A stretch of DNA of 64,000 nt. Source: Sphaerisporangium aureirubrum (GTDB lineage: Bacteria; Actinomycetota; Actinomycetes; Streptosporangiales; Streptosporangiaceae). The stretch lies in assembly GCF_042658925.1 (NCBI RefSeq), contig NZ_JBHSRF010000046.1:1-64000 (forward strand). Reading direction: 5' to 3'. Every line of letters begins with the position of its first letter. Positions within the stretch are counted from its first letter, which is position 1. The notes below the pieces were generated by a model that was not told where the DNA came from, did not search any database, and saw nothing but the letters and a program-made list of their open reading frames with translations. Positions 42,457 to 52,311 of the stretch are shown here, piece by piece. Position numbers and translations under genes: made by a program.

Positions 42457-43293
42457 ATGCGGTTCGTCAAGGGGCACGGCACTGAGAACGACTTCGTCAT
42501 CCTGCCTGATCCGGACGGCGCGCTGGACCTCCCCGCGACGCTGGTCGCGGCGCTGTGCGACCGGCGGGCCGGGATCGGTGCGGACGGCGTACTGCACGTG
42601 GTGCCCGCCAAGCTGAGCGCCGAGGCCACCGAGATCCGGGCCCGTGGCGGGTACACCGGGGACGCCGAGTGGTTCATGGACTACCGCAACGCCGACGGCG
42701 GCGCGGTCGAGATGTGCGGCAACGGGTTGCGGGTCTTCGCGCGGTACCTGGTCGAGGCCGGGCTGGCCGACCCCGGGGAGTTCGACGTGGTCACCCGGGC
42801 GGGGGTGCGCCGGGTGCGCATGGAGCCCGACGGCAGGGTGACCGTCGGCATGGGCCGTCCGCGTGTCGTGGGCGAGAGCTGGGCGACCGTCGCGGGCACC
42901 CGCTACCCGGGGCTGGTCGTCGACATGGGGAACCCGCACGTGGCCTGCGTGACCGGTGAGCCGGTGGCCCGGTTCGACCTCGGACCCCAGCCGGGCTTCG
43001 ACCCCGCGGTGTTCCCGACGGGCGTCAACGTCGAGATGATCAACTCGGTGGGGGACCGGCGGGTCGTCATGCGCGTGCACGAGCGCGGTTGCGGCGAGAC
43101 CCGTTCCTGCGGCACGGGCGCGGTGGCCTCCGCGGTCGCCGCGGCGCACGCGGCGGGCGAGACCACGGGCGTCTGGACCGTCGAGGTCCTCGGCGGCCTG
43201 CTCACCGTCACTCTGGCCGACGACACCAGCCACCTCACCGGCCCCGCCGTCCTGGTCGCCTCCGGCGACTACCCCGCCGCGACCCTCACCTGA
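42457..43293 (+). CDS. dapF: Diaminopimelate epimerase
   Basis: DapF converts LL- to meso-diaminopimelate for peptidoglycan and lysine synthesis. The 278-residue enzyme has both catalytic cysteines, in AVEMCGNGLRVFARYL and TRSCGTGAVAS. A ~10-residue insertion near AEATEIRARGGYTGD is usual in actinobacteria. TAGGAT (42443-42448) lies eight bases before the ATG without a Shine-Dalgarno, so the gene may have its own near-leaderless promoter although it follows miaA closely. Confidence 0.96.
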   Translation: MRFVKGHGTENDFVILPDPDGALDLPATLVAALCDRRAGIGADGVLHVVPAKLSAEATEIRARGGYTGDAEWFMDYRNADGGAVEMCGNGLRVFARYLVEAGLADPGEFDVVTRAGVRRVRMEPDGRVTVGMGRPRVVGESWATVAGTRYPGLVVDMGNPHVACVTGEPVARFDLGPQPGFDPAVFPTGVNVEMINSVGDRRVVMRVHERGCGETRSCGTGAVASAVAAAHAAGETTGVWTVEVLGGLLTVTLADDTSHLTGPAVLVASGDYPAATLT

Positions 43294-43479
43294 CGCGGGC
43301 GCGGCACGGCGTCCCCGCCCGGCCCCCGCAAACCGGACGCGCCGTGGTGCTCCGCCGTCGCGGCGCTGTGGACAACTTCCGTGACTTCTCGTGCTTCTGG
43401 CCGCACGCGGTCATCGGTATCCCCAGCGCACCGCCCGCATGTTTGGGGCACGCCCCCTGAACTGGCAGACTGGCCTGCC

Positions 43480-45768
43480 ATGGACGTTGACATCTGGGCA
43501 TGGGTGGCGGACACCCAGCGGCAATTGCACGAAGCCGGTAACACCGGTCTGGCCATCGCGCTGGGTGACCTGCCCGCACAGGTCTTCGAGGGCCGTTATG
43601 CCCAGCTCGACGTGATGGCACCGGCGGTGGCCCAGCAGGCCGAGTCGCTGGAACTGCCATGGCTCGAATACTTCGCCCGCTACTGGCACCTGCTCAGCCG
43701 GGTCGGCGACCGCCACCAGGGCGCCGTGGCCATCGGCGACGCCGACGCCCTGATCGAGTTCTCCCGCCGCGCGGACGTCAAGGAGTGCCCGTCGGCGCCC
43801 GCCGCGATCGAGGCGCTCGCCGTCACCCAGGCCAACACCGACGGCCCCGGGTACGCCGCGGACCGCCTGGCCGCCCTCGGCGCGGCCCTGGACGACATGG
43901 CGCACGGCTCGGCGGCCTTCTGCGGGCTCGCCGTGCAGTACGTCTCCGCGCTGCTGGACGCCGGGGAGCAGCAGCAGGCCATCGCGTACTACGAGTCCGC
44001 CGTGGCCGGGCGCCGCGCCGCGGACGGCCAGGTGAGCTGGGAGCTCGCCGCCATGGGCGTGCGCGCGCTGCTCGCCGTCGGCCGCACCGAGGAGGCGCTC
44101 ACCGAGCTCGACTCCGCCAAAGATTTCCCCGCCGACGACCCGGTGGCCAAGCCCCACCGCGAGGGCGTGCTGCGCGCGCTGGTGCTCGCCACCGCCGGGC
44201 GCCCCACCCCGGCGCTCGAGGCGCTGCCCGACCTCGACGTCATCGGCGACCACCCCCGCGACTGGGTCGAGTGGGCCGGTGCGGTCCGCCTGCTGGACCA
44301 GGTGATCGCCAACACCTGGCAGCTCGGCCGGGTCATGCGCCAGTGGATGGGCTACTACGAGGCCATGGGCGTGCACCGCGGCCGGGTCGAGCTCGCCCTC
44401 ATCGGCGGCCACCTCGCCGTCGGCCGCAAGAGCGTGTGGCAGGCTCGCGCGCTGGCCGACCTCGCCGAGACCTGGACGGGCGACCTGCGGGTGGCCGACG
44501 GCGTCGCCGAGCGCGTGGCCGAGCTGCGGGCCGCCGCCGACGCCGTCACGCCGCTGCCCGCCCCGGGCCCGCAGGACGAGCTGGTGGCCTACTTCGACGC
44601 CGCCGACGGTCACAACGCCGACCCCGAGCGGTGGGTGGGCTGGTTGTGGCCGCTGTCGGGCACCGACCTCGAGGCCACCCGGCGCCACGCCACCACCCTC
44701 GGCTTCCTCGGGTACGCCCCGCTCGGCGCGGACCTGCTGTGGAAGCAGATCGTGGACGACGCCGACCCCGCGACCGCCGACCCCGACGACGTCGGCTACC
44801 TCACCGGTGTGCTCATCGAGGCCGAGCAGGACGACCGGGTGGAGCGGTTCGCCGCCATGCTGCCCGACCCGGCCCGCCATCTCGCCCTCGGCCGTCTGCA
44901 CCGCGCCCGCGAGCGCTGGGAGCAGGCGCGCGACGCGGCCGGCGAGTCGCTGAAGGCCGGCGCGGAGGGCGGTGTCGCGCTGGAGGCGCGCCGCCTGCTC
45001 GCCGGTGCGGCGCAGCAGCTCGGCGACAACGCCGGCGGCGCGGCCGTGCTCCGCGAGGTCGTCGAGTCCGGGGCCTCCGAGGAGGAGGACGTCTGGCGCA
45101 TGATCGTCATGGCGACCGCCGCCGAGGACTGGGCCCTGGTGCGCACCGGCGCGGAGAAGCTCGGCATGGAGATCGAGAGCACCGAGGGCCCCATCGAGGA
45201 GGAGTGGCACCTGGTACGGGTGGTGCTCCCCGTCTCCGACGGCAGCCGCCGCGAGGTCCTGTCGGTCCGCACCGGCCCCGCCACCGCCCGGCTACTGATC
45301 CCGCAGCCCCGCGGCATGGACTACAACGCGGGCGACGTCATCGTCATCGACCCCCGCCCGCTGGAGCCGGTGCCGGACGACCCCCAGGAGCAGGAGAGCT
45401 TCGTCATCCCCTTCTCCGGGGTCTCCATGCTGCGTCCCGGCGGGTACACCAGCTGGTTCTTCGACGGCGCCGCCCCCGACGAGCACGACTGGACCGAGTT
45501 CAACGAGGTGCTGGCCGAGCGCGGCTGGCCCATGTGGGTCTACAGCGACGAGAACTACACCGTCACCCACCCCACCTCGGGGGAGCGCCTCCAGGGCGTC
45601 TACGGCTGGATCGCCGTGCCGCCCGGCGTCGACTCGGGCGAGCTCGACGCCGTCCTGGACGACGCCACCGAGCGCTGGGTGCACCCCATGGCCTGGCTCG
45701 ACCTCGCCCGCAGCGCGGGCATCGAGGTGGAGCGTCACGAGCGCATCATCAAGGAGTACGGCCTCTGA
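43480..45768 (+). CDS. Large TPR-like helical protein of unknown function
   Basis: The 762-residue soluble protein has an Ala/Leu-rich helical solenoid for about 550 residues (TPR-like pairs such as LLDAGEQQQAIAYYESAVAG) and a C-terminal beta-rich part (about 575-762) with many Trp and acidic residues. I do not recognise a catalytic motif. There is no signal peptide or membrane segment. ATG 43480 was preferred because the upstream frame (from 43381) is not protein-like. It stands between dapF and a cupin gene, a position where actinomycetes often carry uncharacterised conserved genes. A protein-interaction role is a guess from the fold. Confidence 0.6.
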   Translation: MDVDIWAWVADTQRQLHEAGNTGLAIALGDLPAQVFEGRYAQLDVMAPAVAQQAESLELPWLEYFARYWHLLSRVGDRHQGAVAIGDADALIEFSRRADVKECPSAPAAIEALAVTQANTDGPGYAADRLAALGAALDDMAHGSAAFCGLAVQYVSALLDAGEQQQAIAYYESAVAGRRAADGQVSWELAAMGVRALLAVGRTEEALTELDSAKDFPADDPVAKPHREGVLRALVLATAGRPTPALEALPDLDVIGDHPRDWVEWAGAVRLLDQVIANTWQLGRVMRQWMGYYEAMGVHRGRVELALIGGHLAVGRKSVWQARALADLAETWTGDLRVADGVAERVAELRAAADAVTPLPAPGPQDELVAYFDAADGHNADPERWVGWLWPLSGTDLEATRRHATTLGFLGYAPLGADLLWKQIVDDADPATADPDDVGYLTGVLIEAEQDDRVERFAAMLPDPARHLALGRLHRARERWEQARDAAGESLKAGAEGGVALEARRLLAGAAQQLGDNAGGAAVLREVVESGASEEEDVWRMIVMATAAEDWALVRTGAEKLGMEIESTEGPIEEEWHLVRVVLPVSDGSRREVLSVRTGPATARLLIPQPRGMDYNAGDVIVIDPRPLEPVPDDPQEQESFVIPFSGVSMLRPGGYTSWFFDGAAPDEHDWTEFNEVLAERGWPMWVYSDENYTVTHPTSGERLQGVYGWIAVPPGVDSGELDAVLDDATERWVHPMAWLDLARSAGIEVERHERIIKEYGL

Positions 45769-45871
45769 CCGCGTAGGTCGGATACCTACTGCTTTCATGA
45801 GGTTCTCGGGTTATTAACCGGTTTATGGGAGAGTAGGCATTCTCTTTGTCGCAGGTGAGTGGAGGGCTGTA

Positions 45872-46234
45872 GTGCTGGAGATCGACCGGCTCGGCGCGGT
45901 GGTGCGGGACGAGCGTCCGTGGGGGGCCTTCGAGCGGTTCACCCACAACGAGACGTCCACCGTCAAGATCATCGAGGTGGCGGCGGGTCAGCGGCTCAGC
46001 CTGCAGCGTCACAAGCACCGTGACGAGCTGTGGGTGGCGCTGGACCCGGGTCTGGTGTTCGAGATCGACGGTGAGCGTGTCGAGCCCTCCGTCGGGGACC
46101 GGGTGCTGATCCACGCGGGCCAGACCCACCGCCTGGCCTCCTCCGGCCCCGCCGCCCGCATCCTCGAGGTGGCCTTCGGCCATTTCGACGAGGACGACAT
46201 CGAGCGCCTCGACGACGCCTACGGCAGAGCCTGA
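45872..46234 (+). CDS. Cupin protein, mannose-6-phosphate isomerase type II C-terminal-like
   Basis: The 120-residue single cupin has the metal motif QRHKHRDELWVAL and the second GDRVLIHAGQTHRL, resembling the C-terminal isomerase part of type II phosphomannose isomerase/GDP-mannose pyrophosphorylases. Opening WGAFERF fits that family. Stand-alone versions are often of unknown role, so sugar-phosphate isomerase activity is only possible. GTG 45872 has GGAGGG five bases upstream. TTAACCGGTTTA (45814-45825), a near-palindrome, lies in the promoter gap. A strong terminator follows. Confidence 0.8.
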   Translation: MLEIDRLGAVVRDERPWGAFERFTHNETSTVKIIEVAAGQRLSLQRHKHRDELWVALDPGLVFEIDGERVEPSVGDRVLIHAGQTHRLASSGPAARILEVAFGHFDEDDIERLDDAYGRA

Positions 46235-46245
46235 CCCATTCGATG

Positions 46246-46279
46246 AAACGGTCCGTCACCATCCGGTGGCGGACCGTTT
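46246..46279 (+). terminator. Rho-independent terminator after the cupin gene
   Basis: AAACGGTCCGTCACC and GGTGGCGGACCGTTT form a 15-bp stem with one G-U pair and an ATCC loop, ending in TTTT. It starts 11 bp after the cupin stop and is the most classical terminator in the window. Confidence 0.9.
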
Positions 46280-46333
46280 TCACCTGGAAGTCACGAAATT
46301 TGGCGGTAAAGGGGGCGCCGGGGGGTAACTGCT

Positions 46334-46345
46334 ATACCTAGGTAT
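46334..46345. promoter_or_regulatory. 12-bp perfect palindrome upstream of the HNH nuclease gene
   Basis: ATACCTAGGTAT is a perfect AT-rich palindrome 27 bp before the GTG at 46373, in a region whose background is GC-rich. It could be an operator or overlap a -10 (TATACC). The bound factor is unknown. Confidence 0.4.
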
Positions 46346-46372
46346 TACGGGTCCTTTACCTGGGGGTGGGCA

Positions 46373-47143
46373 GTGGGTCGGCGTGGGACACGGGCGGTCG
46401 TGGCCGGGTTGGTGGCGGTGCTGCTGGTGGGGTGCGCGCCCATCGACGCCACCAGTGGCGGCGGCGGAGGAGGAGACGGCGGCGGGGACGGCGGCGCGAA
46501 GAGCTCCGGGAGCACCGGGGTCAGCCCCCTGGACAACCCGGACGGCACGGACCCCGGCCTCGGGGCCGTCAAGTCGGACAAGGACCGCTCGGCGGCGGCC
46601 AAGGTGATCGAGAAGCTCGACACCAAGGGGCGGGGCCCCAAGACCGGCTACGACCGCGACGAGTTCGGGTACGCGTGGGCCGACAGCGTGGACGGCATCC
46701 CGTTCGGCCGCAACGGGTGCGACACCCGCAACGACGTGCTGGCCCGGGACGGCAAAGAGCTGAAGTACCGGTCGGGCTCGGACTGCGTGCTGGTGTCGAT
46801 GACGCTGCACGACCCCTACACCGGCACGACCATCGAATGGCGCAAGGAGGACGCGGCCGAGGTCCAGATCGACCACGTCATGCCGCTGTCCTACGACTGG
46901 CAGATGGGCGCCTCCCGGTGGAGCAGGTCCAAGCGCATGCAGATCGCCAACGACCCGCTGAACCTCATGCCGGTGGACGGCTCGACCAACTCCTCCAAGG
47001 GCGACTCGGGACCGGCCACGTGGCTGCCGCCGAACCGGGGGATCCGCTGCGCGTACGTCCTGCGCTTCGCCCAGGTCGCGCTGAAGTACGAACTCGCCGT
47101 CACCTCGGCGGACAAGGAGACAATGCTCGCGCAGTGCGCCTGA
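46373..47143 (+). CDS. Secreted lipoprotein HNH nuclease (DUF1524/GmrSD C-terminal-like)
   Basis: The 256-residue product has a lipoprotein signal (lipobox LLVGC, Cys 21), a Gly/Asp-rich linker, and an HNH-type nuclease domain with VQIDHVMPLSYDW (His 168) and ANDPLNLMPVDGSTNSSKGD plus ATWLPPNR. These residues are the DUF1524-family metal and catalytic set. It would cut DNA at the outer face of the membrane; use in nutrient scavenging, DNA uptake or competition is unknown. The SPFH gene follows 50 bp downstream on the same strand. A palindrome lies upstream. Confidence 0.85.
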   Translation: MGRRGTRAVVAGLVAVLLVGCAPIDATSGGGGGGDGGGDGGAKSSGSTGVSPLDNPDGTDPGLGAVKSDKDRSAAAKVIEKLDTKGRGPKTGYDRDEFGYAWADSVDGIPFGRNGCDTRNDVLARDGKELKYRSGSDCVLVSMTLHDPYTGTTIEWRKEDAAEVQIDHVMPLSYDWQMGASRWSRSKRMQIANDPLNLMPVDGSTNSSKGDSGPATWLPPNRGIRCAYVLRFAQVALKYELAVTSADKETMLAQCA

Positions 47144-47193
47144 CCGTGCCTTAAGATCGGCCGACCGTAAAGGACGAGTAAAGGCGGACGGCG

Positions 47194-48144
47194 ATGAACG
47201 CACGGAAGACAGCGGACGGGCAGGCCGGCGGCGGGGGACGTAGGCGGCTGCTCCTGCGGGGCGTGCTGCTCGCCGTCATCGCGATCGTGGTGCTCGGTTT
47301 CGTGGCGAGCGGCTGCACCAAGGTGAGCACGGCGCCGGACGAGGTACTGCTGCACTACGCGGGCGGGCCGTTCGAGCCGATCAAGTTCACCAAGTGCATC
47401 ACCCCGTCCAGCGGTGCCACGTTCCTCGGCCCCGGCGACACCTCGTACTCCTACCCGTTCGGCCAGCGCACGTTCGACTTCTCCGGTTCCGAGGACGCGG
47501 AGTCCAAGCCGATAAGCATCGTGTCCAAGGACAACGTGGAGCTTCAGGTGGCGGGCTCGGCGACGTTCACCCTGAACACCAACTGCGCGGTCCTGCGCCA
47601 GTTCCACGAGAAGATCGGCCTGAAGTACGGCGCCTACTTCCAGGGCGAGCGCACCTCCGACGGCTGGCGCCGCATGCTCAACTTCTACTTCAAGCAGCCC
47701 CTGGACCGCGCCATGGACGCCGCGTCCCAGGAGTTCGAGTGGAAGAAGCTGTTCAACGACCCGAACGCCAAGCAGCAGTGGGAGCAGCGGGTCGGCCAGC
47801 TCGCCCGGCAGTTCATCAGGGACGCGGCCGGGGCCGACTACTTCTGCCAGCCCAACTACGCGGGCAGCGGCGACTGCGGCGACGTGGTGCTGACCATCCA
47901 GAAGCCCGAGCCGCCGCAAAGCCTGATCGACGCGCTCGCCGCGGAGCAGGCCGCCAAGCAGCAGAACCTCGCCCAGCAGCAGATCAACACCAAGGTGCAG
48001 ACCGAGCTGGAGTCGATCAAGGAGCTGGTGAAGGTGCTCGGCCCGCAGGGCGCCATCCTCTGGAAGGCCATCCAGGACGGCCGCGTGCAGGTGGTACCGG
48101 TCCCGCAGAACGGCTCCATCAACATCACGCCCCAGCAGCGCTGA
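47194..48144 (+). CDS. SPFH (band-7/prohibitin-like) domain membrane protein
   Basis: The 316-residue protein has a basic N-terminus, a hydrophobic anchor (about 19-37) ending ASGC (Cys 41, possible lipid attachment), an SPFH domain (about 50-215; VSKDNVELQVAGSATFTLNT), and a C-terminal Gln/Ala-rich helix. SPFH proteins oligomerise on membranes and often organise proteases or signalling. AAAGGCGGA precedes the ATG. With the HNH lipoprotein it may form a two-gene unit at the envelope; similar proteins also occur in actinophages, so past transfer is possible. The C-terminal helix contains AAEQAAKQQNLAQQQ, a coiled-coil candidate. Confidence 0.75.
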   Translation: MNARKTADGQAGGGGRRRLLLRGVLLAVIAIVVLGFVASGCTKVSTAPDEVLLHYAGGPFEPIKFTKCITPSSGATFLGPGDTSYSYPFGQRTFDFSGSEDAESKPISIVSKDNVELQVAGSATFTLNTNCAVLRQFHEKIGLKYGAYFQGERTSDGWRRMLNFYFKQPLDRAMDAASQEFEWKKLFNDPNAKQQWEQRVGQLARQFIRDAAGADYFCQPNYAGSGDCGDVVLTIQKPEPPQSLIDALAAEQAAKQQNLAQQQINTKVQTELESIKELVKVLGPQGAILWKAIQDGRVQVVPVPQNGSINITPQQR

Positions 48145-48219
48145 ACCCCGCCCGAGGCACACCGCGGGGCTGGTGAAACCATGAGTTGATTGGCCGTCCA
48201 CGCTTGAGGGGGTCTCCGG

Positions 48220-49002
48220 ATGCTGCGCACCCACTACCCCGACGGCGCGCCGTGCTGGCCTGAGCTCACCACTCCCGACCCGGAGACCGCCGCTCGCTTC
48301 TACACCGAGATCTTCGGCTGGACCTACCACGGTCTCGGCCCGAAGGTCTGGAACTACACGGTGTGCCTCCTCGACGGCGCGCCGGTCGCGGGCCTGCTGC
48401 CGCCGGCCGTCGGCCTGGAGAAGGCGCCGGCGAGGTGGAACGTCTACCTCGCCACCTCCCAGGTCGACGCCTCGGCCGTGCGGGTCCAGGCCAACAACGG
48501 CGAGCTGGTCGTCCTGCCGTCCGACGTGCCGGAACTCGGGCGGCTCGCCCTGGCCGTGGACCGCGAGGGCGCGTGCTTCGGCCTCTACGAGAAGGGCAGG
48601 GACACCGGCCCCATCCAGTACAAGGATTACGGCGCCTTGTGCTGGAACGAGCTGCACGCCCGCAGCGCCACCGTGGCCGACGTCTTCTACACCGCGCTGT
48701 TCGGCTACGAACCGGAGCAGATCGGCGACGGGATCGACTTCGACTACGTGTTGTGGAGCGTGGCCCGGACGCCGGTGGCCGGGCGGCTGCGCATGTCGGA
48801 GGACTCGGCGCGCCTGCCGCCGCACTGGAAGAACTACCTGACCGTGCACGACTGCGGGGAGGCCGAGGCGCGGATCCGGCGCGCGGGCGGCAGGGTGCTG
48901 ATCGGCGCCTACGACATGCCGCACGGCAGGGTCGCCGTGGTCGCCGACCCGGCGGGCGCGATCTTCTGCCTCTGCGAGCACGGCGCCTGCCACGTGATCT
49001 AG
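48220..49002 (+). CDS. VOC family protein with two glyoxalase-like domains
   Basis: The 260-residue protein is a tandem of two VOC domains (about 8-125 and 130-260), opening PCWPELTTPDPETAARFYTE and LCWNELHARSATVADVFYTA; this hydroxylase-like double form (CFP30A type) is common in actinomycetes. Metal ligands look incomplete, so the role may be binding or resistance rather than catalysis. GAGGGGG lies seven bases before the ATG. Its TAG overlaps the stop of the convergent iclR gene within CTAG. Confidence 0.8.
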   Translation: MLRTHYPDGAPCWPELTTPDPETAARFYTEIFGWTYHGLGPKVWNYTVCLLDGAPVAGLLPPAVGLEKAPARWNVYLATSQVDASAVRVQANNGELVVLPSDVPELGRLALAVDREGACFGLYEKGRDTGPIQYKDYGALCWNELHARSATVADVFYTALFGYEPEQIGDGIDFDYVLWSVARTPVAGRLRMSEDSARLPPHWKNYLTVHDCGEAEARIRRAGGRVLIGAYDMPHGRVAVVADPAGAIFCLCEHGACHVI

Positions 49003-49765
49003 CGTCCCGGGCCGACCTCGGTGCCGAAGTCCCTGGCGATCTCCCGCATGCCTTCGGCCAGGGCCGCCCTGTCCAGCGACTCGATGCGCTCGGCCGGTCC
49101 CGAGATGGACATCGCGGCCACGACCCGGTTCCCGTCCCGCACCGGGACGGCCAGGCAGTGCACGCCGAGTTCCTCCTCGCCCAGATCCACGGCGTAGCCC
49201 CGGTCCCGGACCAGCTCCAGCTCGGCGAGCAGCGTGTCCACCGAGGTGACGGTGCGCCCGGTGCGGCGCGGCAGGCCGGTGCGCGCCAGGACGGCCGCCG
49301 CGTCCGGCCGGTCCGCCAGCAGCACCTTGCCCACCGCCGTGCTGTGCGGCAGCACCCGCCGCCCCACCTCGGCGAACATCCGCAGCCGGCGCGGCGAGGC
49401 CGCCTGCGCGACGTACACCACGAAGTCGCCCTCCAGCACGGCCAGGTTGGCCGTCTCGCCGGACAGCGTCACCATCTTCTCCAGGTACGGCTGCGCCCAC
49501 ACGCCGACCATCCGCTCGGCCACCCCGCCGAGCCGCACCAGGGCCCCGCCGAGGGCGTACCGGCGGTCCGACTCCTGCCGCACATACCCCCGGGCCAGCA
49601 GAGCCCTCAGCAGCCGGTGGATGGTCCCGTACGGCAGCCCGGTCCGCGCCGCGATCTCCGACAGCCCCGCCGACCCGCCCCGGTCGGCGAGCGCCTCCAG
49701 CACGTCCAGCGCCCGGTCCACGCTCTGCACCGTCGCGCCGCCCCGCGCACGGCCGTCCGGCCCGC

Positions 49766-49769
<4 letters not shown>
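48999..49769 (-). CDS. IclR family transcriptional regulator of the glycolate/glyoxylate operon
   Basis: The 256-residue protein has an N-terminal winged helix (SVDRALDVLEALADRGGSAG, SEIAARTGLPYGTIHRLLRA; about 15-75) and a C-terminal IclR effector domain (ESLDRAALAEGMREIARDFG). It is the last gene of the aceB-glcD-glcE-glcF operon, overlapping glcF by four bases in ATGA. IclR-type regulators often bind glyoxylate, allantoin or related acids; control of the operon through the inverted repeat upstream of aceB is likely. Its TAG overlaps the convergent VOC stop. Confidence 0.88.
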
Positions 49770-51034
<1,265 letters not shown>

Positions 51035-51038
51035 GGTG

Positions 51039-52262
51039 TCACCCGGCCTTTCCCGGCATCCGCCCCGGAGCCATCCGCCCCTCGGGGTCGAACCGCTCCT
51101 TGACCCGCCGCATCAGCCCGGCCGCCGCCACCGGTCCCCACCGGGCGAACGGCTCGGGCGTCTCCACGGGGGTGGTCCGCACCACCAGTCTCCCGCCGTA
51201 CCCGGCCAGCGCGTCACGCACCTCGGACACGAACGCGCCCGCCGCCGCCGCGGGCGTGTCCGCGGGCAGCGTGAGCCCGAGGACGGCCGTCGCGGCCGAG
51301 CCGCGCGCCCGGACGGGCAGCGGCCCGGCGGCCGCGGCCACCACGCCGAGGGCCGTCCCCAGCGCCGCGGGCGGCACCCTCAGCTCCATGAGGTACTCCC
51401 CGGCGGGCGGCAGGCCCCACCAGGGGGGCGGGGACACGGCGGGCGGGGTGCCGGCGCCGAGAAGGTCGCCCGCGGCCTTGGCGCGCTCCTCGGCCGCGAC
51501 GCCCTCGATGAGCACGGCCACCGTCGCGGGGCCGTCGAGGCCCGGCACGTCGATCTCGACGGCGCTCGGGTCGAGCTGCGACCCGGCCACGGCCTCGGCG
51601 GCGGCCAGGCGGCGGGGGTCGGGCACGGTCGCGGTGACCCAGGCGCGGGCGGCGGGCAGCGGGTGCAGCCGGAAGGTGGCCTCGGTGATCACGCCGAGGG
51701 TGCCGAGGGAACCGGCGAACAGCTTGCCGAGGTCGTAGCCCGCGACGTTCTTGACGACCTTGCCGCCGGACCTGGCGACGGTGCCGTCGGCCAGCACCAC
51801 CGTGATCCCGATGAGCAGGTCGCGCCCGGTGCCGTACCGCAGGCGCCGCGGCCCGGCGGCCCCGGCGGCGAGCACGCCGCCGACGGTGGCCGGGCCGGGC
51901 GGCACGTCCAGCGCGAGCTCCTGCCCGCTCGCCGCCAGGACCCGCCCGAGCGTGTCGGCCCGCAGGCCGGCCTCCACCCGGACGACCAGGTCCCCGGCCA
52001 CGTGTTCCACGACGCGGTCCAGGCGGCGGGTGTCCAGCAGCAGCCCGCAGCGCTCCGGCGGGCCGCCCCAGCCGAGCTTCGTGGCGCCGCCGGCGGGAAC
52101 CACGGCGAGCCCCTGCCGGGCGGCGGCCCGCAGCACCGCCGAGACCTCCTCGGTGGACGCGGGAGAGGCGACCCAGCGCGGCACCACCCCGGCGACCGCG
52201 TCGTCCGGCCCGGCGTCCCGCACGGCCGCCCCGGTCGCGGCCAGCGCCGCCGCGGCGTTCAC
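51039..52262 (-). CDS. glcE: FAD-binding glycolate oxidase subunit GlcE
   Basis: The 407-residue protein carries a PCMH-type FAD domain (WVASPASTEEVSAVLRAAAR, VVPAGGATKLGWG, and GGKVVKNVAGYDLGKLFAGS) and a shorter C-terminal part than GlcD, the usual GlcE pattern. It forms the oxidoreductase with GlcD and GlcF. GTG 52262 follows glcD after 49 bp with a weak ribosome site (GGGGCCGG). The sequence is exceptionally Ala/Pro/Gly-rich. Confidence 0.88.
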   Translation of the reverse strand: MNAAAALAATGAAVRDAGPDDAVAGVVPRWVASPASTEEVSAVLRAAARQGLAVVPAGGATKLGWGGPPERCGLLLDTRRLDRVVEHVAGDLVVRVEAGLRADTLGRVLAASGQELALDVPPGPATVGGVLAAGAAGPRRLRYGTGRDLLIGITVVLADGTVARSGGKVVKNVAGYDLGKLFAGSLGTLGVITEATFRLHPLPAARAWVTATVPDPRRLAAAEAVAGSQLDPSAVEIDVPGLDGPATVAVLIEGVAAEERAKAAGDLLGAGTPPAVSPPPWWGLPPAGEYLMELRVPPAALGTALGVVAAAAGPLPVRARGSAATAVLGLTLPADTPAAAAGAFVSEVRDALAGYGGRLVVRTTPVETPEPFARWGPVAAAGLMRRVKERFDPEGRMAPGRMPGKAG

Positions 52263-52311
52263 GTCCGGCCCCGCGCGCCGTGGGCCGGGGAGGGGGGAGC
52301 GAGGGAAGGCA

